From the NCBI RefSeq assembly GCF_900113225.1, contig NZ_FOZE01000002.1, positions 2,025,989-2,089,988 on the forward strand: a stretch of 64,000 nt of DNA. The letters run 5' to 3'. This DNA is from Mitsuaria sp. PDC51. Its GTDB lineage: Bacteria > Pseudomonadota > Gammaproteobacteria > Burkholderiales > Burkholderiaceae_C. The position numbers were made by a program, and so were the translations under genes. Shown one piece after another: positions 39,346 to 47,096 of the stretch. Numbering within the stretch: position 1 is the stretch's first letter; each line of letters begins with the position of its first letter. Under the pieces are notes generated by a model. That model was not told the origin of the DNA. It did not search any database and was given only the letters and a program-made list of their open reading frames with translations.

Positions 39346-40515
39346 ATGAAACGCTTCCTCGCTTCCCTGGCCCTCGGCGTGGGCCTGTCCAGCTTCCTGA
39401 TGGTGACCGGCGCGTCCGCGCAGGCGCCGACGCCGCCCGAGATCGCGGCCCGCAACTTCGTCCTGCTGGACCTGACCACGAACCAGACGCTCGCCGAGCG
39501 CGACGCCGACACCCCGCAGGATCCCGCCTCGCTGACCAAGCTGATGACGGCCTACATCGTCTTCGACGCGCTCAAGGCCAAGCGCCTGACGCTGGAGCAG
39601 ACGCTGACCGTCTCCAAGCGCGCCTGGGACGAGCGCAAGGGGGACCCCTCGCTGATGTTCATCGACACCACGATGACGCCCAAGGTCGACGAGCTGATCC
39701 GCGGGATGATCATCCAGTCGGGCAACGACGCTTCGGTCGCGCTGGCCGAGGGCGTGGGCGGCACCGTCGAGCAGTTCGTCGCGATGATGAACAAGCAGGC
39801 GCAGGCCTGGGGCCTGAAGAACACCTCGTTCAAGAACGTCACCGGCATCACCGAGCCCGGCCACAAGACGAGCGCGCGCGACATCGCGGTCATCTTCTCG
39901 CACGTGATCCAGGACTTCCCGCAGTACTACGCCGAGTACTACTCCAAGCGCGAGTACACCTTCAACAAGATCAAGCAGTCCAACCGCAACATGCTGCTGG
40001 GCCGCGATCCGTCGGTGGACGGCGGCAAGACCGGCTACACCGATGCCGCCGGCTACTGCCTGGCGGCCAGCGCCCAGCGCGACGTGCCCAACGGCAAGCG
40101 TCGCCTGCTGAGCGTGGTGATGGGCACCGCCTCCAAGGAGGCCCGCGCGACCGAGAGCCAGAAGCTGCTGAACTGGGGCTACGCCGCCTTCGACGCGGTG
40201 CGCCTGTTCGAGAAGAACCAGCCCATCACCACCGTGAAGGTGTGGAAGGGCGCCGTGCCGGAAGCCAAGCTCGGCGCGGCGGACGCGGTGTTCGTGGCAG
40301 TGCCGCGCGGCGAGGGCGGCAAGCTCAAGACCGACATCCAGCGCACCGATCCGCTGGTCGCGCCGCTGGGCCTGAACCAGCGCGTGGGCACGCTGAAGGT
40401 GACGACCTCGGGCGGCGCGCCGGTGGCCGAAGTGCCGCTGGTCGTGCAGCACGAGGTGCCGCTGGCCGGCATCTTCGGCCGCGCCTGGGACGCGATCCGT
40501 CTCTGGATCAAGTAA
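39346..40515 (+). CDS. D-alanyl-D-alanine carboxypeptidase (PBP5/6-type)
   Basis: A 389-aa class A low-molecular-weight penicillin-binding protein that trims the terminal D-alanine from peptidoglycan stem peptides. The signal peptide spans about residues 1-25. The active-site motifs are S62-x-x-K65 (SLTK), SGN and KTG (DGGKTGYT). A PBP5 C-terminal domain (about 290-365) and an amphipathic helix that ends DAIRLWIK, the membrane anchor, complete it. The start at 39346 opens the signal peptide. It is next to a D-amino-acid aminotransferase gene, consistent with D-alanine turnover. Confidence 0.96.
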   Translation: MKRFLASLALGVGLSSFLMVTGASAQAPTPPEIAARNFVLLDLTTNQTLAERDADTPQDPASLTKLMTAYIVFDALKAKRLTLEQTLTVSKRAWDERKGDPSLMFIDTTMTPKVDELIRGMIIQSGNDASVALAEGVGGTVEQFVAMMNKQAQAWGLKNTSFKNVTGITEPGHKTSARDIAVIFSHVIQDFPQYYAEYYSKREYTFNKIKQSNRNMLLGRDPSVDGGKTGYTDAAGYCLAASAQRDVPNGKRRLLSVVMGTASKEARATESQKLLNWGYAAFDAVRLFEKNQPITTVKVWKGAVPEAKLGAADAVFVAVPRGEGGKLKTDIQRTDPLVAPLGLNQRVGTLKVTTSGGAPVAEVPLVVQHEVPLAGIFGRAWDAIRLWIK

Positions 40516-40623
40516 GCCGCGCCGGGTCCTGGCCGGCCAAGGCCCCTCGCTTGCCGGGGTTGGCGGGCCGGGCCGGCGGCGTACAGTCGACGGCTTGGGC
40601 CTGACCACTTGCGGGAGCCACCG

Positions 40624-41505
40624 ATGACGATGCCCTGGGCCGACCTGCCCTGCTACCTCAACGGCCATCTCGGTCGGCTCGGCGATGCCCGGGTGCCGGT
40701 GATGGATCGCGGCTTTCTGTTCGGCGATGGCGTCTACGAGGCCATCCCGGTCTACGGCCGGCGCCTGTTCCGGGTCGACGACCACCTCGACCGCCTCGGA
40801 CGCAGCCTGAAGGCGCTGCGGATCGAGGATCCGTATGAACGCGAGGCCTGGCTCGACCTGCTTCGCAGCCTGGTGGCGCACCTGCCGGAGGTCGAGGACC
40901 AGTCGATCTACCTGCAGGTCACACGCGGCGTCGCGGCGCGCGGCCATGCGATGCCCAAGGACCTGGAGCCGACGGTGCTCGCGTACACGCAGCCGATGCA
41001 TGCGCTGACGCCGGAGCAGCGTCACCAGGGATTGAGCTGCGTGACGGCGCGCGACTTCCGCTGGCAGCGCGGCGACATCAAGAGCATCTCGCTGCTGGGC
41101 AACGTGCTGGCGCGGCAGGTGGCGGCGGACCAGGGCGCCGACGAGACGCTGCTGATCCGCGACGGCTGCCTGACCGAAGGTTCCAGCAGCAACGTCTGGA
41201 TCGTGCGCGACGGCGCGCTGCTGACGCCGCCGCCGGGCGAGGCCCTGCTGGAGGGCGTGCGCGTGCGGCTGCTGCAGGAGCTGTGCGAGGAACTCGGCAT
41301 CGCCTGCAACCTGCGGCCGATCGCGGAGACCGAGCTGCCCACCGCGGACGAGATCCTGCTGACCTCGGCCAGCAAGGAGGTGGCCCCGGTCACGCGGCTG
41401 GACCGCGAGCCGGTCGGTCACGGCGCGCTGCGCGGCAAGCCGGGGCCGGTCTACGCGAAGCTCTATGAGGCGTACCAGCGGGCCAAGCGCTTGCAAAGCC
41501 TCTGA
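40624..41505 (+). CDS. D-amino-acid aminotransferase (branched-chain aminotransferase fold)
   Basis: A 293-aa fold-type IV PLP enzyme. The PLP lysine is in KSISLLGNVLA, and the conserved glutamate is in LTEGSSSNVW; VMDRGFLFGDGVYE is the family opening. D-alanine aminotransferases and BCAT-like enzymes share this signature, and the carboxypeptidase upstream favours a role in D-alanine metabolism. The start at 40624 has GGGAG six bases upstream. Confidence 0.9.
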   Translation: MTMPWADLPCYLNGHLGRLGDARVPVMDRGFLFGDGVYEAIPVYGRRLFRVDDHLDRLGRSLKALRIEDPYEREAWLDLLRSLVAHLPEVEDQSIYLQVTRGVAARGHAMPKDLEPTVLAYTQPMHALTPEQRHQGLSCVTARDFRWQRGDIKSISLLGNVLARQVAADQGADETLLIRDGCLTEGSSSNVWIVRDGALLTPPPGEALLEGVRVRLLQELCEELGIACNLRPIAETELPTADEILLTSASKEVAPVTRLDREPVGHGALRGKPGPVYAKLYEAYQRAKRLQSL

Positions 41506-41529
41506 GCATCCCCATTTGAATTCCCCATC

Positions 41530-41820
41530 ATGACCTCGTTCACCAACGCCCCGATCCCGCCCGAGCAGTCGCTCATCGAATACCCGTCGCGCTTCCCCAT
41601 CAAGGTGATGGGCGCGCACGTGGACGGCTTCGTCGAGGCGATCGTGAGCGTCGCCCGGCAGTTCGACCCGGGCTTCGACGCGTCCACCGTCGAGCAGCGC
41701 CCGAGCAAGGGCGGCAACTACCTGGGCCTCACCATCACCGTCACCGCGACCAGCCGCGAACAGCTCGACGAGCTCTATCGCACGCTGACCACGCACCCGA
41801 TGGTGAAGGTCGTCCTCTGA
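41530..41820 (+). CDS. ybeD: DUF493/YbeD family protein
   Basis: A 96-aa protein that carries the DUF493 hallmark (LIEYPSRFPIKVMG at the start and LYRTLTTHPMVKVVL at the end), a small ferredoxin-like fold. In many beta- and gammaproteobacteria this gene sits directly before lipB and lipA, but here a Sel1 gene on the other strand lies between. Function unknown; links to lipoate metabolism are inferred from gene order alone. Confidence 0.92.
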   Translation: MTSFTNAPIPPEQSLIEYPSRFPIKVMGAHVDGFVEAIVSVARQFDPGFDASTVEQRPSKGGNYLGLTITVTATSREQLDELYRTLTTHPMVKVVL

Positions 41821-41835
41821 CGCCTTGAGCCGCGA

Positions 41836-42513
41836 TCAGACCGTGCCGGCGTCCGCGGCCAGCGCGTCGTCGACAGCCTTGAGCTTGTAGGGCGCCGCCT
41901 CGTCGCCGTTGCGGGCGGCGATGTCGTACCAGTAGCGCGCCAGGCGCAGGTCGCGCTCGACGCCCAGGCCCGATTCATACATCGACGCGATCAAGTACTG
42001 CGCGCCCACATCGCCGCCCTTGGCGGCCTCGCGGTACCACTGTGCGGCCTGCGCGAAATCCTTCGCCGCGCCCCGGCCCAGGTAGAACGCCGTGGCCACC
42101 GCGACCTGCGCATCGACGCTGCCGTGTTCCGCCGCCTTCAGGTACCAGGACTGGGCCTGGACCAGATCGGGACGCCCATCCTCGCCCCGCTCGTGGAACT
42201 GGCCCAGCGCCAGCTCGGCGCGCACCAGGCCCCGGCCGGCGGCGCGCACGAGCAGCGAGCGCGCGAAGCGCGGATCCGGCTTCGGCACTTCGGACCTCAG
42301 ATGCATCATCGCGAGGTTGTAGTCCCCGAGGGCGAGGCCTTGTTGCGAGAGTTGCCGGAACTGGCGCTCGGCGGCGGGCAGGTCTCCGCGCTCGTAGGTG
42401 GCGAGCGCCTGTTCGAGCGTCACGCGCGCGGCCGGCGCGGTGGCCGCCACCGCGGGCAGCGCGAGTCCGAGGGCGATCGCCGCGGCGGCGAAGCGCATGA
42501 GGTGGCGCGACAT
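41836..42513 (-). CDS. Exported Sel1-repeat (TPR-like) protein
   Basis: A 225-aa protein with a signal peptide (MSRHLMRFAAAAIALGLALPAVAA) and about four Sel1-like repeats (for example AQSWYLKAAEHGSVDAQVAV and AAQWYREAAKGGDVGAQYL). AGGAG lies eight bases upstream of the ATG, which supports the start. Sel1 proteins usually mediate protein-protein contacts; a periplasmic location is suggested here. It interrupts the usual DUF493-lipB neighbourhood in the opposite orientation. Confidence 0.88.
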   Translation of the reverse strand: MSRHLMRFAAAAIALGLALPAVAATAPAARVTLEQALATYERGDLPAAERQFRQLSQQGLALGDYNLAMMHLRSEVPKPDPRFARSLLVRAAGRGLVRAELALGQFHERGEDGRPDLVQAQSWYLKAAEHGSVDAQVAVATAFYLGRGAAKDFAQAAQWYREAAKGGDVGAQYLIASMYESGLGVERDLRLARYWYDIAARNGDEAAPYKLKAVDDALAADAGTV

Positions 42514-42574
42514 GGCGCACTCCTGAATGTCCCGATGCGGCCGATGCTAGGTCCATCGCGGCTAGCATGCCGGC

Positions 42575-43243
42575 ATGCTGATCAAGACCCTGGGCCGCGT
42601 CGACTATGCGGCCACGCTGGATGCCATGCGCGCCTTCACCGACGCGCGCGGTCCAGAGACGCCGGACGAGCTCTGGCTCTGCGAATTCGACCCGGTCTAC
42701 ACCCAGGGCCTGGCCGGCCAGGCCGACCACGTGCTCGACGCCCAGGGCATCCCCGTCGTGCAGACCAACCGCGGCGGCCAGGTCACGTACCACGGCCCGG
42801 GACAGGTGGTCGCCTATCCGCTTGTCGACCTCAAGCGGCTGGGTATCTTCGTCAAGGAATACGTCTTCCGCCTCGAAACCGCCGTCATCCAGACGCTGGA
42901 CGGCTTCGGCGTGACCGGCCACCGCGTGGCCGGCGCCCCCGGCATCTACGTGCGGCTGGACGACCCCGGGGCGCATGCCGCCCTGACCGGACCGGCCGAT
43001 CCGACCGACCCGTTCCGGGGGCTGGGCAAGGTCGCGGCGCTGGGCATCAAGATCAGCCGGCACTGCACGTACCACGGCGTCGCGCTCAACGTGGCGATGG
43101 ACCTGAAGCCCTTCCTGGGCATCAATCCGTGCGGGTACGCAGGGCTCCAGACGGTGGACCTCGGTACACTCGGGGTTTTCACGGACTGGGCCACGGTGGC
43201 CCAGCGGTTCGCTGAACGGCTCGCCGCGCAGCTGGAACCCTGA
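42575..43243 (+). CDS. lipB: Octanoyl-[acyl carrier protein]:protein octanoyltransferase LipB
   Basis: A 222-aa transferase that moves octanoyl groups from ACP to lipoyl domains. Motifs are [13 protein letters not shown], the catalytic lysine in [17 protein letters not shown], and the cysteine in NPCGYAG. The lipA gene starts 30 bp later and uses its product. Standard length. Confidence 0.97.
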   Translation: MLIKTLGRVDYAATLDAMRAFTDARGPETPDELWLCEFDPVYTQGLAGQADHVLDAQGIPVVQTNRGGQVTYHGPGQVVAYPLVDLKRLGIFVKEYVFRLETAVIQTLDGFGVTGHRVAGAPGIYVRLDDPGAHAALTGPADPTDPFRGLGKVAALGIKISRHCTYHGVALNVAMDLKPFLGINPCGYAGLQTVDLGTLGVFTDWATVAQRFAERLAAQLEP

Positions 43244-43273
43244 GGCTCGAACCCGGAACCGAAAGAGCGCCTG

Positions 43274-44299
43274 ATGGCAACCGAGAACGTCACCCACGAA
43301 GCCAAGAGCGCGTCCGACTACGACGCGACTGCCAAGCAGAAGGCGCAAGCCAAGACGGCGCGGATCCCGATCAAGATCATCCCGGCCGAGCAGCTGAAGA
43401 AGCCGGACTGGATCCGGGTGAAGGCCGGCAGCCCGTCGACCCGCTTCTACGAGATTAAGCAGATCCTGCGCGAGCACAAGCTGCACACGGTCTGCGAGGA
43501 AGCCTCCTGCCCCAACATCGGCGAGTGCTTCGGCAAGGGCACGGCGACCTTCATGATCATGGGCGACAAGTGCACCCGGCGCTGCCCGTTCTGCGACGTC
43601 GGCCACGGCCGGCCGGATCCGCTGGACGTCGACGAGCCGCTGAACCTGGCCAAGACGATCGCGGCGCTGAAGCTGAATTACGTGGTGATCACCAGCGTGG
43701 ACCGCGACGACCTGCGCGACGGCGGTGCCGGCCATTTCGCCGAATGCATCCGCAAGGTGCGCGAGCTCAGCCCCACGACGCAGATCGAGGTGCTGGTGCC
43801 CGACTTCCGCGGCCGCATGGACCGCGCGCTGGACATCCTGAAGGCGGCGCCGCCGGACGTGATGAACCACAACCTGGAAACCGCCCCGCGCCTGTACAAG
43901 GAAGCGCGTCCGGGCTCGGACTACCAGTTCAGCCTGAACCTGCTCAAGCGCTTCAAGGAAGCGGTGCCGGGCGTGCCGACCAAGAGCGGCATCATGGTGG
44001 GCCTGGGCGAGACCGACGAGGAGATCCTCCAGGTCATGCGCGACATGCGCGCCCACGACATCGACATGATCACGATCGGCCAGTACCTGGCGCCGTCGGG
44101 CCACCACCTGCCGGTGCGCCGCTACGTGCATCCGGACACCTTCAAGATGTTCGAGGAAGAGGCCTACAAGATGGGCTTCACGCACGCCGCCGTCGGCGCG
44201 ATGGTGCGCTCCAGCTACCACGCCGACCAGCAGGCCCATGCCGCGCTGGAGAAAGCCGAAGCGGAGAAGGCCGAAGCGGAGAAGGCCTCGGCGGCTTGA
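43274..44299 (+). CDS. lipA: Lipoyl synthase LipA
   Basis: A 341-aa radical-SAM enzyme that inserts two sulfur atoms into protein-bound octanoyl groups. Both iron-sulfur motifs are intact: the auxiliary cluster [13 protein letters not shown] and the SAM cluster CTRRCPFC; the RSSY motif near the end ([10 protein letters not shown]) is present. The last residues form an [17 protein letters not shown] repeat that corresponds to a 15-bp tandem DNA repeat, an unusual but probably harmless extension. It ends with a long hairpin terminator. Confidence 0.98.
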   Translation: MATENVTHEAKSASDYDATAKQKAQAKTARIPIKIIPAEQLKKPDWIRVKAGSPSTRFYEIKQILREHKLHTVCEEASCPNIGECFGKGTATFMIMGDKCTRRCPFCDVGHGRPDPLDVDEPLNLAKTIAALKLNYVVITSVDRDDLRDGGAGHFAECIRKVRELSPTTQIEVLVPDFRGRMDRALDILKAAPPDVMNHNLETAPRLYKEARPGSDYQFSLNLLKRFKEAVPGVPTKSGIMVGLGETDEEILQVMRDMRAHDIDMITIGQYLAPSGHHLPVRRYVHPDTFKMFEEEAYKMGFTHAAVGAMVRSSYHADQQAHAALEKAEAEKAEAEKASAA

Positions 44300-44330
44300 G
44301 TTGGTGAGGCCGCGCGAGGCTGACGCGCCG

Positions 44331-44366
44331 AACGAATGACGGCTCCTTCGGGAGCCGTCATTCGTT
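44331..44366. terminator. 16-bp perfect hairpin after lipA
   Basis: The 16-base arms at 44331-44346 and 44351-44366 are exact complements around a TTCG tetraloop. There is no T run, but the stem is long and lies between converging genes, so it may terminate both transcripts. TTCG loops are unusually stable. Confidence 0.7.
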
Positions 44367-44385
44367 GCGAGGTCGAACCCGCAAT

Positions 44386-45429
44386 TCAGGTGGCGGGAAT
44401 CTGCAGCCTTTCGAAGAAGGCACGGTTGCGCTTCTTCGCATCGTTGAGCACCTTGTCGTAGGACACGATCTCGATGTAGCAGCCCTGGCTCTGGTGGTAC
44501 TTGAAGTAGCCCTCGTTGTCAGGCGTCCGCACGAAGTCGTGGTCTTCCGCGATGGCGCGCATGCGGGGCGTGAGGCTGCACAGGATGTAGGCGTAGAAGG
44601 GGATCGCGCCGACGTTGATGGTTTTCAGGTCGCGGTCCTTGGCCTGGCCCTCCTTGATCTTGCGGACATAGCGCAGGACCTGCTCGACCGGGTTCTCCTC
44701 CCGGGCGGGGTACTCGTTACGTTCGGGACGCTTGAACTCGACGATGACGACCGACTGGTACGGGCTCTTGGTGTCGGCGAAGGCCCGCGGGGTGTTGAAC
44801 ACCACGAGATCCGGTTCATCGCGGTCCGCCACGGCGATGGGCGTCAGCCGGCTCATCGGCAGGTCCGACGCCAGGTGCGTGTGATACGCGAGCCGTTCAT
44901 CGACGACCCACAGGTTCTGCCTCGTGAAGTCCACTTCATCCGACGTCGTCCGCATTGGAAAGATCAGGCCGTGGATGAGGTCCTCGCGCGCGTAGGCGCC
45001 GGAGTCCTGGATCTTCAATGCGCCCTCGAGCATCTCCAGGATCGTGCGGCGGTGCACGACGTAGCGCGCCAGCGCCGCCTTCCCGAGTTCGTTCTCCTCG
45101 TCCAGGTATTGCCGGTAGAGCGCTGCGTACTCGCTCGACCCGGTTGCGGAGTCCAAGGGCATCGACTGGATGCTGGCGGCTCGCTGGCGATGTTCCAGTT
45201 CAATGTCCTTCTGGATCTTGAACAGCTCGATGTCCAACTGCTCCTTGGCCAGGTCGGCGGGAATGGTGGACAGGCGCTCGCGATACTGCGGGCGCAACTG
45301 GATCCGGTATTGCGGCGCGTGTTGGGTGATGTAGGTCTCGACGGCGTGATACCGCTCGAGATCCTCGGCCCTCGTCGGTGGGGGCAGGGCGCCGCGCACG
45401 GCCGCCCTCGCTGCGGGATCGATCTGCAT
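44386..45429 (-). CDS. Orphan protein with a PD-(D/E)xK nuclease-like signature
   Basis: A 347-aa protein of unknown function. Residues 205-233 contain P206-D207 followed by E231-F-K233, the pattern of PD-(D/E)xK nuclease folds (PDLVVF then VVIVEFKRPE). The remaining sequence (ENPVEQVLRYVRKIKEG, YAYILCSLTPRM, YIEIVSYDKVL, AKKRNRAFFERL) resembles, from memory, the C-terminal half of large proteins (about 700 aa) with an N-terminal GHKL/HSP90-type ATPase domain; that half is absent here. AAAGGA before the ATG supports a genuine start, so the short form may be functional. GC content is lower than neighbours, suggesting transfer. No partner gene is adjacent. Confidence 0.7.
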   Translation of the reverse strand: MQIDPAARAAVRGALPPPTRAEDLERYHAVETYITQHAPQYRIQLRPQYRERLSTIPADLAKEQLDIELFKIQKDIELEHRQRAASIQSMPLDSATGSSEYAALYRQYLDEENELGKAALARYVVHRRTILEMLEGALKIQDSGAYAREDLIHGLIFPMRTTSDEVDFTRQNLWVVDERLAYHTHLASDLPMSRLTPIAVADRDEPDLVVFNTPRAFADTKSPYQSVVIVEFKRPERNEYPAREENPVEQVLRYVRKIKEGQAKDRDLKTINVGAIPFYAYILCSLTPRMRAIAEDHDFVRTPDNEGYFKYHQSQGCYIEIVSYDKVLNDAKKRNRAFFERLQIPAT

Positions 45430-45600
45430 GCCTGTTCCTTTCGCGGACGTCCGCCGCGGTCAGTCTCACGGGCGTCAAGGCGCCCAATGAGAGGCATGCT
45501 AGGAGCGCTCAATTCCGACTGAACTCAAGGGTCAGCACCCTTGTTGCGCAGCGAAGACAACCGGACCACTGGCCCACGGCAGGTCGCTGCGCGCAGCCTT

Positions 45601-45640
45601 ATGCCGCCTCACGCCGCCTCACGCCGCCTCACGCCGCCTC
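45601..45640. repeat. Four tandem 10-bp repeats (ACGCCGCCTC)
   Basis: Four head-to-tail copies of a decamer at 45601, 45611, 45621 and 45631; the first has T in place of C at position 2. The last copy runs into the efflux-protein stop codon. The 10-bp period is one helical turn. It may be a slippage-derived repeat at the end of the operon. Confidence 0.85.
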
Positions 45641-47093
45641 AAGCCGGCGTCCACCGCCCCGCCACGTTCTTCAGCAGCAGGCTGATCGCCGCCAGTTGCC
45701 GGTTGCGCACCGACAGCAGCGAGGCCTCCGCATTGAACGCGCTGTTCTGCGCGGTCGTGACGTCCAGGAAGGACACCGTGCCCGCGCGGTACTGGTCCGT
45801 CACCAGTTCCAGGTTGCGCTGCGCTGATGCCAGCGCCTCCTGCTGCAGCCGCGCCTCTTCACGCAGGTGGTCGGCCAGGATCAGGTTGTCCTCGACCTCC
45901 TGCAGCGCTGTCAACACCGTCTGCCGGTAGGTCGAGGTCGCGACCTCCGCGCTGGTGCGGGCCTGCGCGCTCGCCAGCTTGCGCTGGCCGCCGTCGAAGA
46001 TCGCCTGCGCCAGCGACGGGCCGAGCGACCAGAACAGGTTGGGCGCCGACAGCAGCTTGCTGAGCGTGCTGCTTCGGTAGCCGCCGCTGCCCGACAAGGT
46101 CAGCGACGGGAAGTAGGCCGCGTCCGCCACGCCGATCTGCGCATACGCCGAGGCCACCCGCCGCTGCGCCGCGGCGATGTCGGGCCGGCGCTCGAGCAGC
46201 TGCGACGGCAGCATCATCGGGACCTCCGGCGGCGTGGGCAGCGCGGCATTCTTCGAGAGCTCCAGCGCCGACGGCGGCAGACCGAGCAGCACCGCGATCG
46301 CATGCGCCAGCTGGGCGCGCGTGGACCGCGTCTCCAGCAGTTGCGCCTGCGCCGAGCGCAGCTGCGTCTGCGCCTGCAGCACGTCGCTGCGCGCGGCCAC
46401 GCCGCTCTGGTAACGCGCCTGCGTCAGGTCCAGGAAACGCTGGTAGGCCTGCACGCTGCGGTCGTACAGCGCTTCCTGCGCCTCCGCCGTGCGCAGCGAG
46501 AAATAGCTCTGCGCCAGCGTCGCCTGCGCGCTCAGCCGCGCCGCCGCCAGGTCGTCCGCGGTGGCCTGCAGCGTCGCGCCCGCGCCCTCGCTGGCCAGCC
46601 GCAGCCGGCCCCACAGGTCCGGCTCCCAGCTCGCGTTGAGCGAGGCCTGCACGCTGTTGGTCGGGCCGCGGTTGATCGTCCCGTTGGTGACGTTGCCATC
46701 CGGGCTCGCGCTGCGCGTGCCCGACACGCCCACCGCCAGCGTCGGCAGCAGCGCCGAGCGGCTCGCCTCCAGCGCCGCGCGCGCGCCGGCCAGCTGCGCC
46801 ACGGCGGCCTTCAGGTTCTCGTTGCCGATCACCAGGCGGCGCTGCAGGTCGTTCAGCACGGGGTCGTCGAACAGCGTCCACCACTGCTCCGGGACCGGCT
46901 CGGCGGTGGCGGGCCGGGCCTGCTTCCAGAGCCCGTCCTCCTTGTACTGCGCCGGCGCCGTCACCGGCGCGGGCGGATCGACGCGCGTCACCGCGCAGCC
47001 GCTCAGCAGTGCGACAAGCACCGCCGCCGCCACGGCCGGCAGCGAGGGACGGAGGAATGAAGTCGCGGTCATCGAGGTCATCGGGGTCGGCAT
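45639..47093 (-). CDS. Outer-membrane efflux lipoprotein (NodT/OprM family)
   Basis: A 484-aa TolC-like outer-membrane channel. The lipobox LLSGC places the lipidated cysteine at residue 33. Two outer-membrane efflux domains with long helices follow (about residues 85-275 and 290-475). It begins 3 bp after the end of the RND pump gene and is the last gene of the mdt-like operon, so it is the exit duct for this pump. Confidence 0.93.
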   Translation of the reverse strand: MPTPMTSMTATSFLRPSLPAVAAAVLVALLSGCAVTRVDPPAPVTAPAQYKEDGLWKQARPATAEPVPEQWWTLFDDPVLNDLQRRLVIGNENLKAAVAQLAGARAALEASRSALLPTLAVGVSGTRSASPDGNVTNGTINRGPTNSVQASLNASWEPDLWGRLRLASEGAGATLQATADDLAAARLSAQATLAQSYFSLRTAEAQEALYDRSVQAYQRFLDLTQARYQSGVAARSDVLQAQTQLRSAQAQLLETRSTRAQLAHAIAVLLGLPPSALELSKNAALPTPPEVPMMLPSQLLERRPDIAAAQRRVASAYAQIGVADAAYFPSLTLSGSGGYRSSTLSKLLSAPNLFWSLGPSLAQAIFDGGQRKLASAQARTSAEVATSTYRQTVLTALQEVEDNLILADHLREEARLQQEALASAQRNLELVTDQYRAGTVSFLDVTTAQNSAFNAEASLLSVRNRQLAAISLLLKNVAGRWTPA

Positions 47094-47096
47094 GTC

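Noticed and set aside
45601..45640. Decamer repeats as a CRISPR array
   Set aside because: Units are directly adjacent without spacers and are far too short.
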